From Spirosoma aureum (lineage in GTDB: Bacteria > Bacteroidota > Bacteroidia > Cytophagales > Spirosomataceae), in assembly GCF_011604685.1 (NCBI RefSeq), contig NZ_CP050063.1, forward strand, positions 1,572,501-1,636,500: a stretch of DNA of 64,000 nt. The letters are read 5' to 3'. This document shows, in pieces, positions 19,335 through 28,251 of the stretch. How positions within the stretch are numbered: position 1 is the first letter of the stretch; each line of letters starts with the position of its first letter. Below the pieces are notes generated by a model. It did not search any database. It saw nothing but the letters and a program-made list of their open reading frames with translations, and was not told where the DNA came from. The translations under genes and the position numbers were made by a program.

Positions 19335-20768
19335 GTGAATGTAACTACCCAGACAACCATGCAGCGTGAAGTGATGACGGTATGGAATCGCTGTCTGAGC
19401 GTTATTCGGGAGATTGTACCCGAACAAAGCTTCAATACATGGTTTGAGCCAATTGTGCCCCTTCGGCTCAGCGGTAATGTACTGACGATTCAGGTCCCGA
19501 GTGAATTTTTTTACGAGTGGCTCGAAGAAAACTTCGTTCATGCCCTGCGTAAAGCGCTGGATACGGCCATTGGTCGTGATGGGCAACTGGAGTATTCAAT
19601 CATCGTCGACAAAGGCAATGAGCAAAATCGCCCGTTGACGGTTAATGTGCCAACGACAAAATCACCCCAGACATCCAAACCCGACAACGTCAACCCAGAC
19701 ATTTTAAAAAGCCCATTCCAGCTTAAAGACCTCGATTCGCTCACACTCGACTCATATCTGAATCCCACCTATACCTTCGACAATTATGTGGAGGGAGATT
19801 GCAATCGATTGGCGCGGCAGGCTGGCTATGCCGTGGCCGAACGTCCGGGCATTACGTCGTTCAACCCGCTTATGATTCACGGGGGAGTGGGGCTTGGCAA
19901 AACACATCTGGTTCAGGCAATTGGGAACTACATCAAGAATAACAACCAGAACAAGTTTGTTCTCTATGTAACGTCGGAGAAGTTCACCAACCAGTTTCTG
20001 AATGCTATCCGTAGCGATGGGATACGCGATTTTACAGCGTTCTATATGCAGGTGGATGTGCTCGTGATTGACGATGTTCAGTTTTTACAGAAAAAAGAGA
20101 AGACGCAGGAAATTTTCTTCCATATCTTCAACCACCTCCATCAGTCTGGTAAACAGATTATCATGACCTCCGACCGTGCTCCGCGGGCACTGGATGGATT
20201 GGAAGATCGGCTGCTGTCGCGGTTTAAATGGGGGCTTTCGGCCGATCTACAGACGCCCGATCTGGAAACGCGTATTGCCATTATTCAGAAAAAACTTCAG
20301 GCTGAAGGTATTTATATCGAAGATACCGTGATTGAATATCTGGCTCATAGTGTGAATACTAACGTTCGTGAGCTAGAAGGTGTTATTGTTTCGCTGATGG
20401 CGCAGGCATCGCTGAACCGGCGCGAAATCGATCTTGAACTGGCCAAGCATACGCTTCGCAACATCGTCGTAGATTCGGAACGTGAAGTCACGATCGATTC
20501 AGTTCAGGAGACTGTTGCTGGGTTTTTTAACGTAACAATCGCCGATCTGAAGGCCAAGAGCCGCAAACGTGAACTGGTTTATCCGCGTCAGGTGGCTATG
20601 TATCTGGCCAAAGAAAAAACGGATCTGTCACTCAAATCGATCGGCTATCATTTCGGTGGGCGCGACCATAGCACCGTTATTCACGCCATTCAGACAATCA
20701 GCGATCAGGTGTCTAAAAATGCCGAAACCCGCGCTTCGATCGAAAAGCTGAAGGCGCTTTTTAAATAG
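19335..20768 (+). CDS. dnaA: Chromosomal replication initiator protein DnaA
   Basis: A 477-residue DnaA with all four domains: domain I (VWNRCLSVIREIVPEQSFNT), a variable linker, the AAA+ domain with Walker A GGVGLGKTHL, Walker B VLVIDDVQFL and sensor segments, and domain IV with the signature GGRDHSTVIHAIQTI that contacts DnaA boxes. It binds and melts the origin in an ATP-dependent way. The longest frame begins at a GTG (19335); ATGs at 19359 and 19374 are also possible, since homology starts near MTVWNRC. No DnaA box cluster was seen beside it, so the origin may lie elsewhere. It is divergent from mutA. Confidence 0.97.
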   Translation: MNVTTQTTMQREVMTVWNRCLSVIREIVPEQSFNTWFEPIVPLRLSGNVLTIQVPSEFFYEWLEENFVHALRKALDTAIGRDGQLEYSIIVDKGNEQNRPLTVNVPTTKSPQTSKPDNVNPDILKSPFQLKDLDSLTLDSYLNPTYTFDNYVEGDCNRLARQAGYAVAERPGITSFNPLMIHGGVGLGKTHLVQAIGNYIKNNNQNKFVLYVTSEKFTNQFLNAIRSDGIRDFTAFYMQVDVLVIDDVQFLQKKEKTQEIFFHIFNHLHQSGKQIIMTSDRAPRALDGLEDRLLSRFKWGLSADLQTPDLETRIAIIQKKLQAEGIYIEDTVIEYLAHSVNTNVRELEGVIVSLMAQASLNRREIDLELAKHTLRNIVVDSEREVTIDSVQETVAGFFNVTIADLKAKSRKRELVYPRQVAMYLAKEKTDLSLKSIGYHFGGRDHSTVIHAIQTISDQVSKNAETRASIEKLKALFK

Positions 20769-20803
20769 GCGATTCACAGCCTATAGCAGGCGCAGTATAA
20801 TCG

Positions 20804-21814
20804 ATGAGCCAACTCTCTTCCCGCCAACCTGCTGACTCTATAATGCCAACATTTGTGCCTCGGCAGCAACTGAATGCCGCTGCCTGGGATGCCTGTGTGC
20901 TGGCATCAACACAACGAATCGTTTATGGCTATTCGTGGTATCTGGATGCTGTGTTGCCAGCTCCCGACTGGTGCTGGATGGGGTTAGTTGTATATGATGA
21001 GCGAGGAAATTATCGGGCAGTAATGCCTGTGCCACTTCGCCGGAAGCAGGTTGCCGGAATATTGCATCCGTGGGTCGTTCATCAGCCCTTTTTCTGCCAG
21101 TTCCTGTCTGTTTTTAGCCTGGATACGTCCCTTGATCCCGCTCTTTTTTTACAAGCGATTCAGAATCGGTTTCGCTATGGATCTTCATTAAGCCTGAATG
21201 TATCGAAACCACTTTCCTGTGAGGCACAAACACTTACCACACACGTACTTGACTTGTCAGTCGGTTACGACGCTGTGTTTCGTCAATATTCGTCCGATCG
21301 CCGGATAAATCTGCGTCGGGCCGAAGCCGCCAACTGGACCATTAGTGACTCATCCGATTTGAATCCGTTACTTGGGCTGTTTCGCCTGAACCATGCTGAT
21401 ACCATTCGGGGTGGTGTAGCTGATTGGGCGTATACGATTTTTGCCAATCTTGGGGATGAGTTAGTAAAGCGAGGATTTGGCATTTTGCGGTATGCCATGC
21501 AGGAAGGGCGCATTGAAGCGGGGGCCTTGTTTGTGCGGGAAGGCAATCGAATTATTTACCTGTTTAATGCGGCATCGGAGACAGGACGAAAAAAAAATGC
21601 CCGGACGCTACTGATCGATCAGGTCATCCGGGACTATGCAGGTCAGAAGCTCGTGTTCGATTTCGAAAGCCCGGAGAAGCAATCTATTGCAAGCTTCTAT
21701 GAGAGCTTCGGCTCGACCAGAGAGTCGTTTTATTCCTTTCGATGGAGCCGACTAACGGCATTCGAGCGAGTGTTAGTTCGCTTAAGTCGTCTGGTCACGT
21801 TAAAAAAAATGTAA
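20804..21814 (+). CDS. GNAT/FemAB-like acyltransferase-fold protein
   Basis: A 336-residue soluble protein. The layout suggests two GNAT-like halves: an N-terminal part with QRIVYGYSWYLDAVLPAPDW and VMPVPLRRKQVAGILHPW, and a C-terminal part with GGVADWAYTIFANLGDELVKR, IEAGALFVREGNRIIYLFNA and FDFESPEKQSIASFYESFG, which resembles the acyl-carrier-dependent GNAT/FemX group common in Cytophagales. Neither substrate nor donor can be named. It starts 36 bases after dnaA, so it may be read through from the dnaA promoter. Confidence 0.6.
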   Translation: MSQLSSRQPADSIMPTFVPRQQLNAAAWDACVLASTQRIVYGYSWYLDAVLPAPDWCWMGLVVYDERGNYRAVMPVPLRRKQVAGILHPWVVHQPFFCQFLSVFSLDTSLDPALFLQAIQNRFRYGSSLSLNVSKPLSCEAQTLTTHVLDLSVGYDAVFRQYSSDRRINLRRAEAANWTISDSSDLNPLLGLFRLNHADTIRGGVADWAYTIFANLGDELVKRGFGILRYAMQEGRIEAGALFVREGNRIIYLFNAASETGRKKNARTLLIDQVIRDYAGQKLVFDFESPEKQSIASFYESFGSTRESFYSFRWSRLTAFERVLVRLSRLVTLKKM

Positions 21815-21823
21815 TGCAGGCTT

Positions 21824-22612
21824 CTAATAATATTTCAGTTGCTGTTTCAGGCCAACATTACGTTTCAGGTCCATTACCATCGAGCCAACCCACAAATCAA
21901 CCTCAACTTTAACTGGAACCTTGTTGGCGTCATCAGACACAAAAATACGGATCGATTCTTCGTCTTTAAATAATTTGTTCTGAGGTAGAACAGGGTTGAG
22001 CTTCAGGACATTAATTTTGCCAGATTTCGTTTTTATAACATCCTTCCCACGGTAACGAACCTTCATGTTGTAGACCGTATCATCGTAGAAAGCGGGCAGC
22101 TCAATGACTTGCCCATTGTTGATACGGCTAAAATCAAACGTTCGCAGGAAATAGTAACCACTAATGAAATCATGGACGTTATCAGGGACCTTAAACACAT
22201 CGCGTTCGGTACGTTCTTCCGCTTTCACCGTGTTGGCTTCGTGGTTAAACGTAATGTTTTCCTCTTTGCGATAATTGTTTTCCTGAAGGTTGCTATAGAA
22301 CTTTTGAGGAAGAATGGCCGAGGTGTCGATGTATGAGCGCCAGGTATCACGAATACGCGTTACGAGATCGAAAGCGCCAACCGTACGCCCGTCTACATTG
22401 ACGCGATAACAGGGCCGTTCATTGACCTTGTAAACCGTTGGACTAACGTCTACAATAGCTTCGGCCGCGTTCAGAAACCCGTAGTGAACCCGGTATTCAA
22501 GATGTTCGCCCGGTCCAAAGCTGGTATTGACCACACGCCGGTAAGCGTTCAGGGTCGAAAAACCAGTTCCCAAAATGGAGATGATACCAAGGCCAATTAA
22601 GTACTTCTTCAT
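21824..22612 (-). CDS. DUF3108-domain exported protein
   Basis: A 262-residue protein. The N-terminus has a hydrophobic segment (YLIGLGIISILGTGFSTLNA) that looks like a signal peptide or anchor. The rest matches the DUF3108 pattern: FGPGEHLEYRVHYGFLNAAE, then DTWRSYIDTSAILPQKFY, LPAFYDDTVYNMKVRYRGKD, and a final beta-rich part with VKVEVDLWVGSMVMDL. Members are secreted or periplasmic, and their function is not established. Its start is 28 bases past the stop of the aminopeptidase-like gene, so the two probably form an operon. Confidence 0.85.
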   Translation of the reverse strand: MKKYLIGLGIISILGTGFSTLNAYRRVVNTSFGPGEHLEYRVHYGFLNAAEAIVDVSPTVYKVNERPCYRVNVDGRTVGAFDLVTRIRDTWRSYIDTSAILPQKFYSNLQENNYRKEENITFNHEANTVKAEERTERDVFKVPDNVHDFISGYYFLRTFDFSRINNGQVIELPAFYDDTVYNMKVRYRGKDVIKTKSGKINVLKLNPVLPQNKLFKDEESIRIFVSDDANKVPVKVEVDLWVGSMVMDLKRNVGLKQQLKYY

Positions 22613-22640
22613 AGGAACAACCGCCCACTTCGGGCATCGT

Positions 22641-23687
22641 TTATAAAGATGGATAAGTTTGTTTAAGAAAAGTCAGATACCGTTTAAAGTCTCCGCCAAA
22701 TTTATGCTCAAATTCCTGCCGGAAGCGATTTTGCTGCTTTCTATAGGTCAGATAACCAATAAAATACGCATTATTCGGTAGGTTTAGTTTGTCCCAACGT
22801 CGTTTTTTTATTGAACGTATCGCGCCCTTGCTCCGTTCGTCGGTAATTGTATCCGACGAGACAACAATCTGCCGGATGGTTTGCCACTTCAATGAGTCTT
22901 TAACCGCAACAACCGTTGTAATGTTAAATGTTCGGTAAAGACTATCGAGCATTTGGGTTCCACGCAGGATGTGTTGGTCATACCGTTCATAAAACGCTTT
23001 CGTGGCCAAATAGTCACGGTAGGGCGTTGAATTTATGCCATATTTCTGAGCCAGAAAGCGCAATGCGCCGTACTCGCCCACAAAATCAGCCAGATTCTCG
23101 TTGTATTCTAAACTGTTTTTGACGAACAATGTCCCGTGTGTCAATTCGTGAATAATCAGTTCTGCCAGACTTCCAACCGGTCGGTCCAGAAAACTGGACA
23201 GGATCGGATCATTCAAAAATCCTAAAGTCGACCAGGCCGATACTTCACCTATACGCGTATCGAGGCCTTCTCGTTTCAATTCGGCAACTGTTGAATCGGC
23301 CCGATCTTTTTCGAAAAAACCTTTATACGAAAATGTGCCAATTATCGGGAAATGCCATTGTCGGGCAACAAGTTGGTAGGGTTCTGCCGCCGTAATGACC
23401 CATAGGATTGGGTTTCCATACTGGTCATAGAAGGATTCATAGCTACCTGACTTATCTAACCCAAGCGAGTCAATTGCAAAACGTTTAATTTCGCGGATAA
23501 GTTCTATTTTTCGTTTTAATGAGTCCGGATAAGTCCTATCGGCCAGAACTTCATCAACAGGCTTTGTATTCCATAAAATGCGGAGCTGACCACGGGCCTG
23601 CATCCATCCATAACTGACCAATTCCCGCTGCCATATACCAAAGACAACCAAAATCAATAGTACCCCTAACGCAATCTTTTTCCACAT
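22641..23687 (-). CDS. Putative membrane-anchored aminopeptidase (PF10023-like)
   Basis: About 348 residues counted from the ATG at 23687 (MWKKIALGVLLILVVFGIW), which gives a clean N-terminal membrane anchor; a longer frame to 23783 would run through a low-complexity repeat and is unlikely. The segment LIIHELTHGTLFVKNSLEYN holds HExxH and is followed by ENLADFVGEYGALRFL, the arrangement of the putative aminopeptidase family PF10023. The catalytic role is inferred from the zinc motif; the substrate is unknown. It is probably co-transcribed with the DUF3108 gene. Confidence 0.78.
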   Translation of the reverse strand: MWKKIALGVLLILVVFGIWQRELVSYGWMQARGQLRILWNTKPVDEVLADRTYPDSLKRKIELIREIKRFAIDSLGLDKSGSYESFYDQYGNPILWVITAAEPYQLVARQWHFPIIGTFSYKGFFEKDRADSTVAELKREGLDTRIGEVSAWSTLGFLNDPILSSFLDRPVGSLAELIIHELTHGTLFVKNSLEYNENLADFVGEYGALRFLAQKYGINSTPYRDYLATKAFYERYDQHILRGTQMLDSLYRTFNITTVVAVKDSLKWQTIRQIVVSSDTITDERSKGAIRSIKKRRWDKLNLPNNAYFIGYLTYRKQQNRFRQEFEHKFGGDFKRYLTFLKQTYPSL

Positions 23688-23733
23688 ACAAAATCGGGGA
23701 ATCCGACTACAAACATACAAGATCCAGTCGATA

Positions 23734-23804
23734 GTAGGCAATGGGCAGTAACAATGGGCCTTTGCCAACTGAATACTGCCCACTGTTGACTGTTTACTGC
23801 CTAC
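23734..23804. repeat. Low-complexity intergenic inverted repeat (GGCAGT type)
   Basis: The spacer is built of GGCAGTA/TACTGCC pieces: GTAGGCA at 23734-23740 pairs with TGCCTAC at 23798-23804, and GGGCAGTA at 23743-23750 with TACTGCCC at 23774-23781. Similar intergenic repeats occur at 6322 and 31068. It overlaps the unlikely upstream extension of the aminopeptidase gene. Confidence 0.55.
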
Positions 23805-23809
23805 TTTAT

Positions 23810-25387
23810 TTAAGCCAGCAACCGCCCCTGCAATACAGGCCGATCATCTTTTATGGCTGAGTTGAGAATAGCCAGGCTTTTCCTGAATTCGACCTTGACC
23901 GTGTCTTTGTCGAAGTTGCAGGTTATGGTCTCGTAGTGGGCTGTTTCAATAAACCGCACAGTCAACACAAAGGTGTTGGGGTCGGTCCAGGTGCCGCTGG
24001 AAGCAATTTTGGTCTGAGTTTCGCCCGGAATCAATGTTGGTGTCAATTTTAGCGGCAGTGCAGAAAGGTCGGTTTCTTTCTCGACCCAGCGACCCATGCC
24101 GCAGTTGATGCGGTGTTCGCCCTTATCGTCCTGAATTCTGAAAATGCCGCCGTCTTTCCCAAAATTCAGTGAGACCGCTTTGACATGGAGGGCATTTTCG
24201 GCAATGTTAAACGTTTTATTGTCAATCTGCGCGATGATTGGCGAAGTCGACTGCACATTCTGTAAAGGAAGTGCCAACGACGTTAGCTTCTGTTTCAAGT
24301 CAGTCTGTGCTTTCGCATCCGCTGGCAGTGCTTTATCTTTTACGGCTCCCAGAATGTGGTTCCAGACATTGTCCAGAACGGCCTGCATATCGCCAGTTTC
24401 GCTTGTGATCGCAACAACCATATCTACTTTGGGCAGAACGATACAGTATTGTCCGTAGGCACCATCGCCCCGGTAGGCATCATTCCGACAGCGCCAGAAT
24501 TGATAACCATAACCCTGTAGCCAGTCATTTTCTTCTTTTTTTCGCGATCCGCCTTTTGACTGGATTTCGAATTTGGTTGCGTCCTCAATCCAGTTGGCGG
24601 GCAGTATTTTCTTGCCATTCCAGACGCCTTTTTGCAGATAAAGCTGTCCGAATTTGGCGATGTCTTCGGTTTTGACTCTCAATCCCCATCCGCCGGTGTT
24701 AATGCCTTGTGGATTGACTTCCCAGTCTGCTCCTTCGATACCCAGCGGGTCGAAAAGGCGAGGCTTCAGATAAGCCAGCACAGTTTGGCCGGTAAGTTTC
24801 TGAACAATGGCCGACAGCATGTAGGTGGCTATGCTGTTATAAAGGAAAAATGTTCCAGGCTGATGCTCAACCGGCTGGGCCAGAAATGCTTTCGCCCAGT
24901 TCTTTTCGGCGCGAACAGCAGGCTCTTTATCATGACCGGTCGACATTGTGAGCAAGTCTTTCACACGCATAGCTGCCAGATTCTCGCTGACCGTAGCCGG
25001 AACATCGTCCGGGAAAAACTTGATGACTTTATCGTCGACCGTCAGGCGTTTTTCGGTAACGGCCATGCCAACGGCTGTTGATGTAAAGCTTTTACTCAGC
25101 GAATAGAGCGTGTGTTTGAGGTCAGGTGCATAGGGAGCCCACCAGCCTTCGGCTACTACGTTGCCATGACGCAGCACCATCATACTATGTACGTTTAGTT
25201 TCTGCGTTTCGACAGCATTGGCAAAATTCAGCAAACCTGCCGATGATATGCCCTGTGCTTCGGGCGTACTGCGGAGAAGCCTGGTTGTGCCTTTTGCCCA
25301 TACCTCGCCGGGAAGCGATGAGAGGAGGCCAATACCCGCGGCACCAAAACCTAATTGTTTCAGAAAAAGCCTACGATTGAGCTGCAT
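23810..25387 (-). CDS. Tat-exported serine hydrolase (beta-lactamase class C fold)
   Basis: A 525-residue protein. The N-terminus NRRLFLKQLGFGAAGIGLLS is a twin-arginine signal, so it is exported folded. The beta-lactamase/transpeptidase domain has S96-L-S-K99 as the SxxK nucleophile motif and Y183-N-S in the position of the YxN Tyr. A roughly 150-residue beta-rich C-terminal extension follows, as in many Bacteroidota esterase-like members. The family includes esterases, D-amino-acid peptidases and transferases; a true beta-lactamase role is not implied. It lies 55 bases after lutC on the same strand, but the functional link is unclear. Confidence 0.85.
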   Translation of the reverse strand: MQLNRRLFLKQLGFGAAGIGLLSSLPGEVWAKGTTRLLRSTPEAQGISSAGLLNFANAVETQKLNVHSMMVLRHGNVVAEGWWAPYAPDLKHTLYSLSKSFTSTAVGMAVTEKRLTVDDKVIKFFPDDVPATVSENLAAMRVKDLLTMSTGHDKEPAVRAEKNWAKAFLAQPVEHQPGTFFLYNSIATYMLSAIVQKLTGQTVLAYLKPRLFDPLGIEGADWEVNPQGINTGGWGLRVKTEDIAKFGQLYLQKGVWNGKKILPANWIEDATKFEIQSKGGSRKKEENDWLQGYGYQFWRCRNDAYRGDGAYGQYCIVLPKVDMVVAITSETGDMQAVLDNVWNHILGAVKDKALPADAKAQTDLKQKLTSLALPLQNVQSTSPIIAQIDNKTFNIAENALHVKAVSLNFGKDGGIFRIQDDKGEHRINCGMGRWVEKETDLSALPLKLTPTLIPGETQTKIASSGTWTDPNTFVLTVRFIETAHYETITCNFDKDTVKVEFRKSLAILNSAIKDDRPVLQGRLLA

Positions 25388-25442
25388 ACGTTCTTAGATA
25401 AAAGTATGCAGCCAAAAGCCGGGCCTGAACCGATTCTCCTTT

Positions 25443-26033
25443 TCAGGGCAATAAAAATACGGTTAATGTTTTGGAGCCATGAGCACCAATCACCAGCGAC
25501 TGTTCAATGTCGGCGGTTTTGGATGGGCCCGCAATGAACGTTCCGAATCCTGTACTGGTGTCGATAAGCCGGTAAGCTTCGTGCATGTTGCCAACGAGGT
25601 TCTTTTCTGACAATACGATCGATAGATTGAGCGTGATGAAGGGCATGGCACGGATACCGATCGCTGTTTCATCGAGCCAGATCGCTGCATTTTCGGCAAC
25701 GCCAACAATGCCTTGCAGGACAATCAGATGAAGATCATCTAAAAGGCGGAGATCCTCCTGCGGGGTAAAATTGCTAATATCAAGGCCTGGAACGCGACTT
25801 AGTATCGGTAACGTAAGGTCATACTCTTCGGCCAGGAATGCACTGGCTTCCACCAATGAAGGTACCCGTATGGCCTGGCCCCCATTGGTCTGCACCATTT
25901 TCATGAACGAGTCTACCAGATTATCCACCGAAATATTGGGTGGAAAACCAATTGTTTCAGGTAAGGGCAGTAAATCGGGTTTACCCCGGCCAATAGCGGC
26001 CAGAATGGTTTCTCGGGTGGTTGGGTTAGCCAT
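25443..26033 (-). CDS. lutC: Lactate utilization protein C (LutC/YkgG)
   Basis: About 196 residues from the ATG at 26033, which overlaps the end of lutB by 8 bases and indicates translational coupling. It has the LUD domain with TRETILAAIGRGKPDLLPLP at the start and the family end pattern (GFGTFIAGPSKTADIEQSLV, then GAHGSKTLTVFLL). LutA, LutB and LutC together oxidise L-lactate to pyruvate in a complex linked to the respiratory chain. A longer start at 26057 would lengthen the overlap without adding conserved sequence. Confidence 0.9.
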   Translation of the reverse strand: MANPTTRETILAAIGRGKPDLLPLPETIGFPPNISVDNLVDSFMKMVQTNGGQAIRVPSLVEASAFLAEEYDLTLPILSRVPGLDISNFTPQEDLRLLDDLHLIVLQGIVGVAENAAIWLDETAIGIRAMPFITLNLSIVLSEKNLVGNMHEAYRLIDTSTGFGTFIAGPSKTADIEQSLVIGAHGSKTLTVFLLP

Positions 26034-27414
26034 TTGTTTTCTGGTTTTGTTGAGCATACCAATCCCGGAAACTCTGCTCGGGGGGCTTAGGCATATCGCG
26101 ATGAATGGCCCACGGATTCAGGCCAGGTTTGTTGGCCAGCGACGGAAATTTCTGCATGAACCAACGTCCTGCCCGACCGGCAAACCGATACAACCACGGA
26201 TGACTAAATAAAACATCCATACCGGTCATTCCCACTTTTTTAGTAGACTCTACAGCTCCTGCTTCGCCCAATACCTGCCGCCATTTATACAACTGCTGAT
26301 GGATGTCGATCTTAACGGGGCAAACGTTGGTGCATGAGCCGCAGAGCGTTGACGCGAAAGGTAAATCAGCATACTCTTTCATGTCGATGTTTGGGGCAAG
26401 AATGGAACCGATAGGCCCCGCAACAGCTGTATGGTAGCTATGTCCGCCACTACGCCGATACACCGGGCAGGTATTCATGCAGGCTCCACAGCGAATGCAC
26501 TTCAGTGAGTTACGAAAGTCGGGGCTGGCCAACTGGCGTGTCCGACCGTTATCGACCAGCACCAGATGCATTTCCTGGCCCGGCGCGGGTTTCCGGAAAT
26601 GGCTGGAATAGGTCGTTACCGCCTGACCCGTAGCCGAGCGAGCCAGCAGTCGCAGGAATACACCAAGGTGTTCGGCCTGCGGAATGACTTTTTCGATACC
26701 CATGCAGGCAATGTGAACCTTGGCCAGATGGGCACCCAGATCGGCGTTGCCTTCGTTGGTGCAGACGACAAAACCGCCTGTTTCGGCAATGGCGAAATTG
26801 ACACCCGTTATGGCTACGTCGGCCAGCAGGAATTTTTGACGAAGGTGAATGCGGGCAGCTTCGGTAAGGTATTGCGGATCGGTTGCTCCGGCTTCAGTAC
26901 CTAAATGGATGTGAAACAGATCGCCGATGTGTTTCTTTTTGAGGTGAATGGCGGGCAGAACAATATGGCTCGGCGGCTCATTACGAAGCTGCACAATCCG
27001 CTCGCCCAAATCCGTGTCGATAACCTCAATTCCTTCTTTGATCAGGAAAGGGTTCAAATGACACTCTTCGGTGAGCATGGACTTACTCTTGACGATCTTG
27101 GTAGCCTTATGCTTCCGCATAATATCCAGCACGATCTGATTGTGTTCGTCGCCGTTGGCTGCCCAGTGAACAATAATGCCGTTTTGTCGGGCATTTTCTT
27201 CCAGCTGGATCAGGTAATCGTCTAACTTCGAGAGCGTATGCGCCTTTATTTGCGAGGCTTGTTCGCGCAATTGCTCCCACTCAGGCAGCGATTGAGCGGC
27301 CCGGTCGCGCTTGCTGCGCACAAACCAGAGTGTTTCATTATGCCAGTCCGTATTTTCCTCGTCACGCAGGAAAGCCTCAGCGGCTTTGGCGTGTTTGGGA
27401 GATGCAGTATCCAT
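26026..27414 (-). CDS. lutB: Lactate utilization iron-sulfur protein B (LutB/YkgF)
   Basis: About 462 residues from the ATG at 27414, placed 11 bases after the lutA stop. The N-terminal LUD domain (about 60-290) has IVHWAANGDEHNQIVLDIM and the KSKSMLTEE segment. The C-terminal ferredoxin-like region has two 4Fe-4S motifs: CIRCGACMNTCPVYRRSGGH and CGSCTNVCPVKIDIHQ. It passes electrons in the LutABC lactate oxidase. A longer frame to 27516 would overlap lutA by about 90 bases and is rejected. Length is typical. Confidence 0.95.
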   Translation of the reverse strand: MDTASPKHAKAAEAFLRDEENTDWHNETLWFVRSKRDRAAQSLPEWEQLREQASQIKAHTLSKLDDYLIQLEENARQNGIIVHWAANGDEHNQIVLDIMRKHKATKIVKSKSMLTEECHLNPFLIKEGIEVIDTDLGERIVQLRNEPPSHIVLPAIHLKKKHIGDLFHIHLGTEAGATDPQYLTEAARIHLRQKFLLADVAITGVNFAIAETGGFVVCTNEGNADLGAHLAKVHIACMGIEKVIPQAEHLGVFLRLLARSATGQAVTTYSSHFRKPAPGQEMHLVLVDNGRTRQLASPDFRNSLKCIRCGACMNTCPVYRRSGGHSYHTAVAGPIGSILAPNIDMKEYADLPFASTLCGSCTNVCPVKIDIHQQLYKWRQVLGEAGAVESTKKVGMTGMDVLFSHPWLYRFAGRAGRWFMQKFPSLANKPGLNPWAIHRDMPKPPEQSFRDWYAQQNQKTNG

Positions 27415-27425
27415 TCGTTTGTTAT

Positions 27426-28166
27426 TTAATTCCCTGATGTCAGAATTTCGGCAATGTGCATCACGCGTACCGGACTTTTCTGACGACGTAAAACACCTTC
27501 TAACTGCATCAGGCACGACATGTCGCCACCTGTAATCACTTCAGCGCCATGACGGAGGTGATCAGCGACGCGATCTTTCCCCATCTTGGATGACAACGCT
27601 TCTTCAAACACGCAGAATGTGCCACCGAAGCCACAGCATTCGTCAGGCTGAGAGAGTGGTACGAGGTCGAGGCCATCCACCAGATTCAGCAAGTGTTCGG
27701 GTTTCGAAAACTTGGGCGCGACCAGTTCTGACATTGACGACAATTTCAGACCCCGCTGGCCGTGGCAACTGGTATGTAACCCCACCCGATGCGGGAAACG
27801 CGCTTTGGGCAATTCTTCGACTTTCAGAACATCCGTCAGAAATTCGCAGAGTTCATAAACATTGTTGCGTAGCCGGGTTGCTTCGGCGGGTTGTTCGTCG
27901 GAATGAAGGTGTTCTTTTAAATGCAGGACACAACTGCCGGAAGGCCCGACAACAACGTCGCAATCAGCGAAATTGCGGATAAAATTTTTGTCGCAACCGG
28001 CCGATAAGCTCTGGAAGCCAGAGTTGGCCATTGGCTGGCCGCAGCAGGTCTGTTCCATTGGAAACACAACTTTAACACCGAGTGATTCGAGCAAGCGTAG
28101 TGTGGCAATGCCCACATTCGGATAAAACTGATCGACGTAACAGGGAATAAATAAGCCTACGTTCAT
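27426..28166 (-). CDS. lutA: Lactate utilization Fe-S protein A (LutA/YkgE)
   Basis: A 246-residue protein with two cysteine-rich CCG domains: QTCCGQPMANSGF in the first half and SCHGQRGLKL...QPDECCGFGGTFCVFEE in the second, ligating Fe-S or heterodisulfide-reductase-like clusters. The start MNVGLFIPCYVDQFYPNVG is the family N-terminus. It is the first gene of the lutABC run. A weak promoter-like pair lies upstream on the minus strand: TTTG at 28213-28210 and TAttTTCG at 28194-28187, with a spacing shorter than usual. Confidence 0.93.
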   Translation of the reverse strand: MNVGLFIPCYVDQFYPNVGIATLRLLESLGVKVVFPMEQTCCGQPMANSGFQSLSAGCDKNFIRNFADCDVVVGPSGSCVLHLKEHLHSDEQPAEATRLRNNVYELCEFLTDVLKVEELPKARFPHRVGLHTSCHGQRGLKLSSMSELVAPKFSKPEHLLNLVDGLDLVPLSQPDECCGFGGTFCVFEEALSSKMGKDRVADHLRHGAEVITGGDMSCLMQLEGVLRRQKSPVRVMHIAEILTSGN

Positions 28167-28251
28167 CTTTTACATGAAATCACCTACGAAAATAACGAAA
28201 TACGGCGCACAAACGAGCCTATTTCTGTCAATAAACTCAACGACAGGCTCC

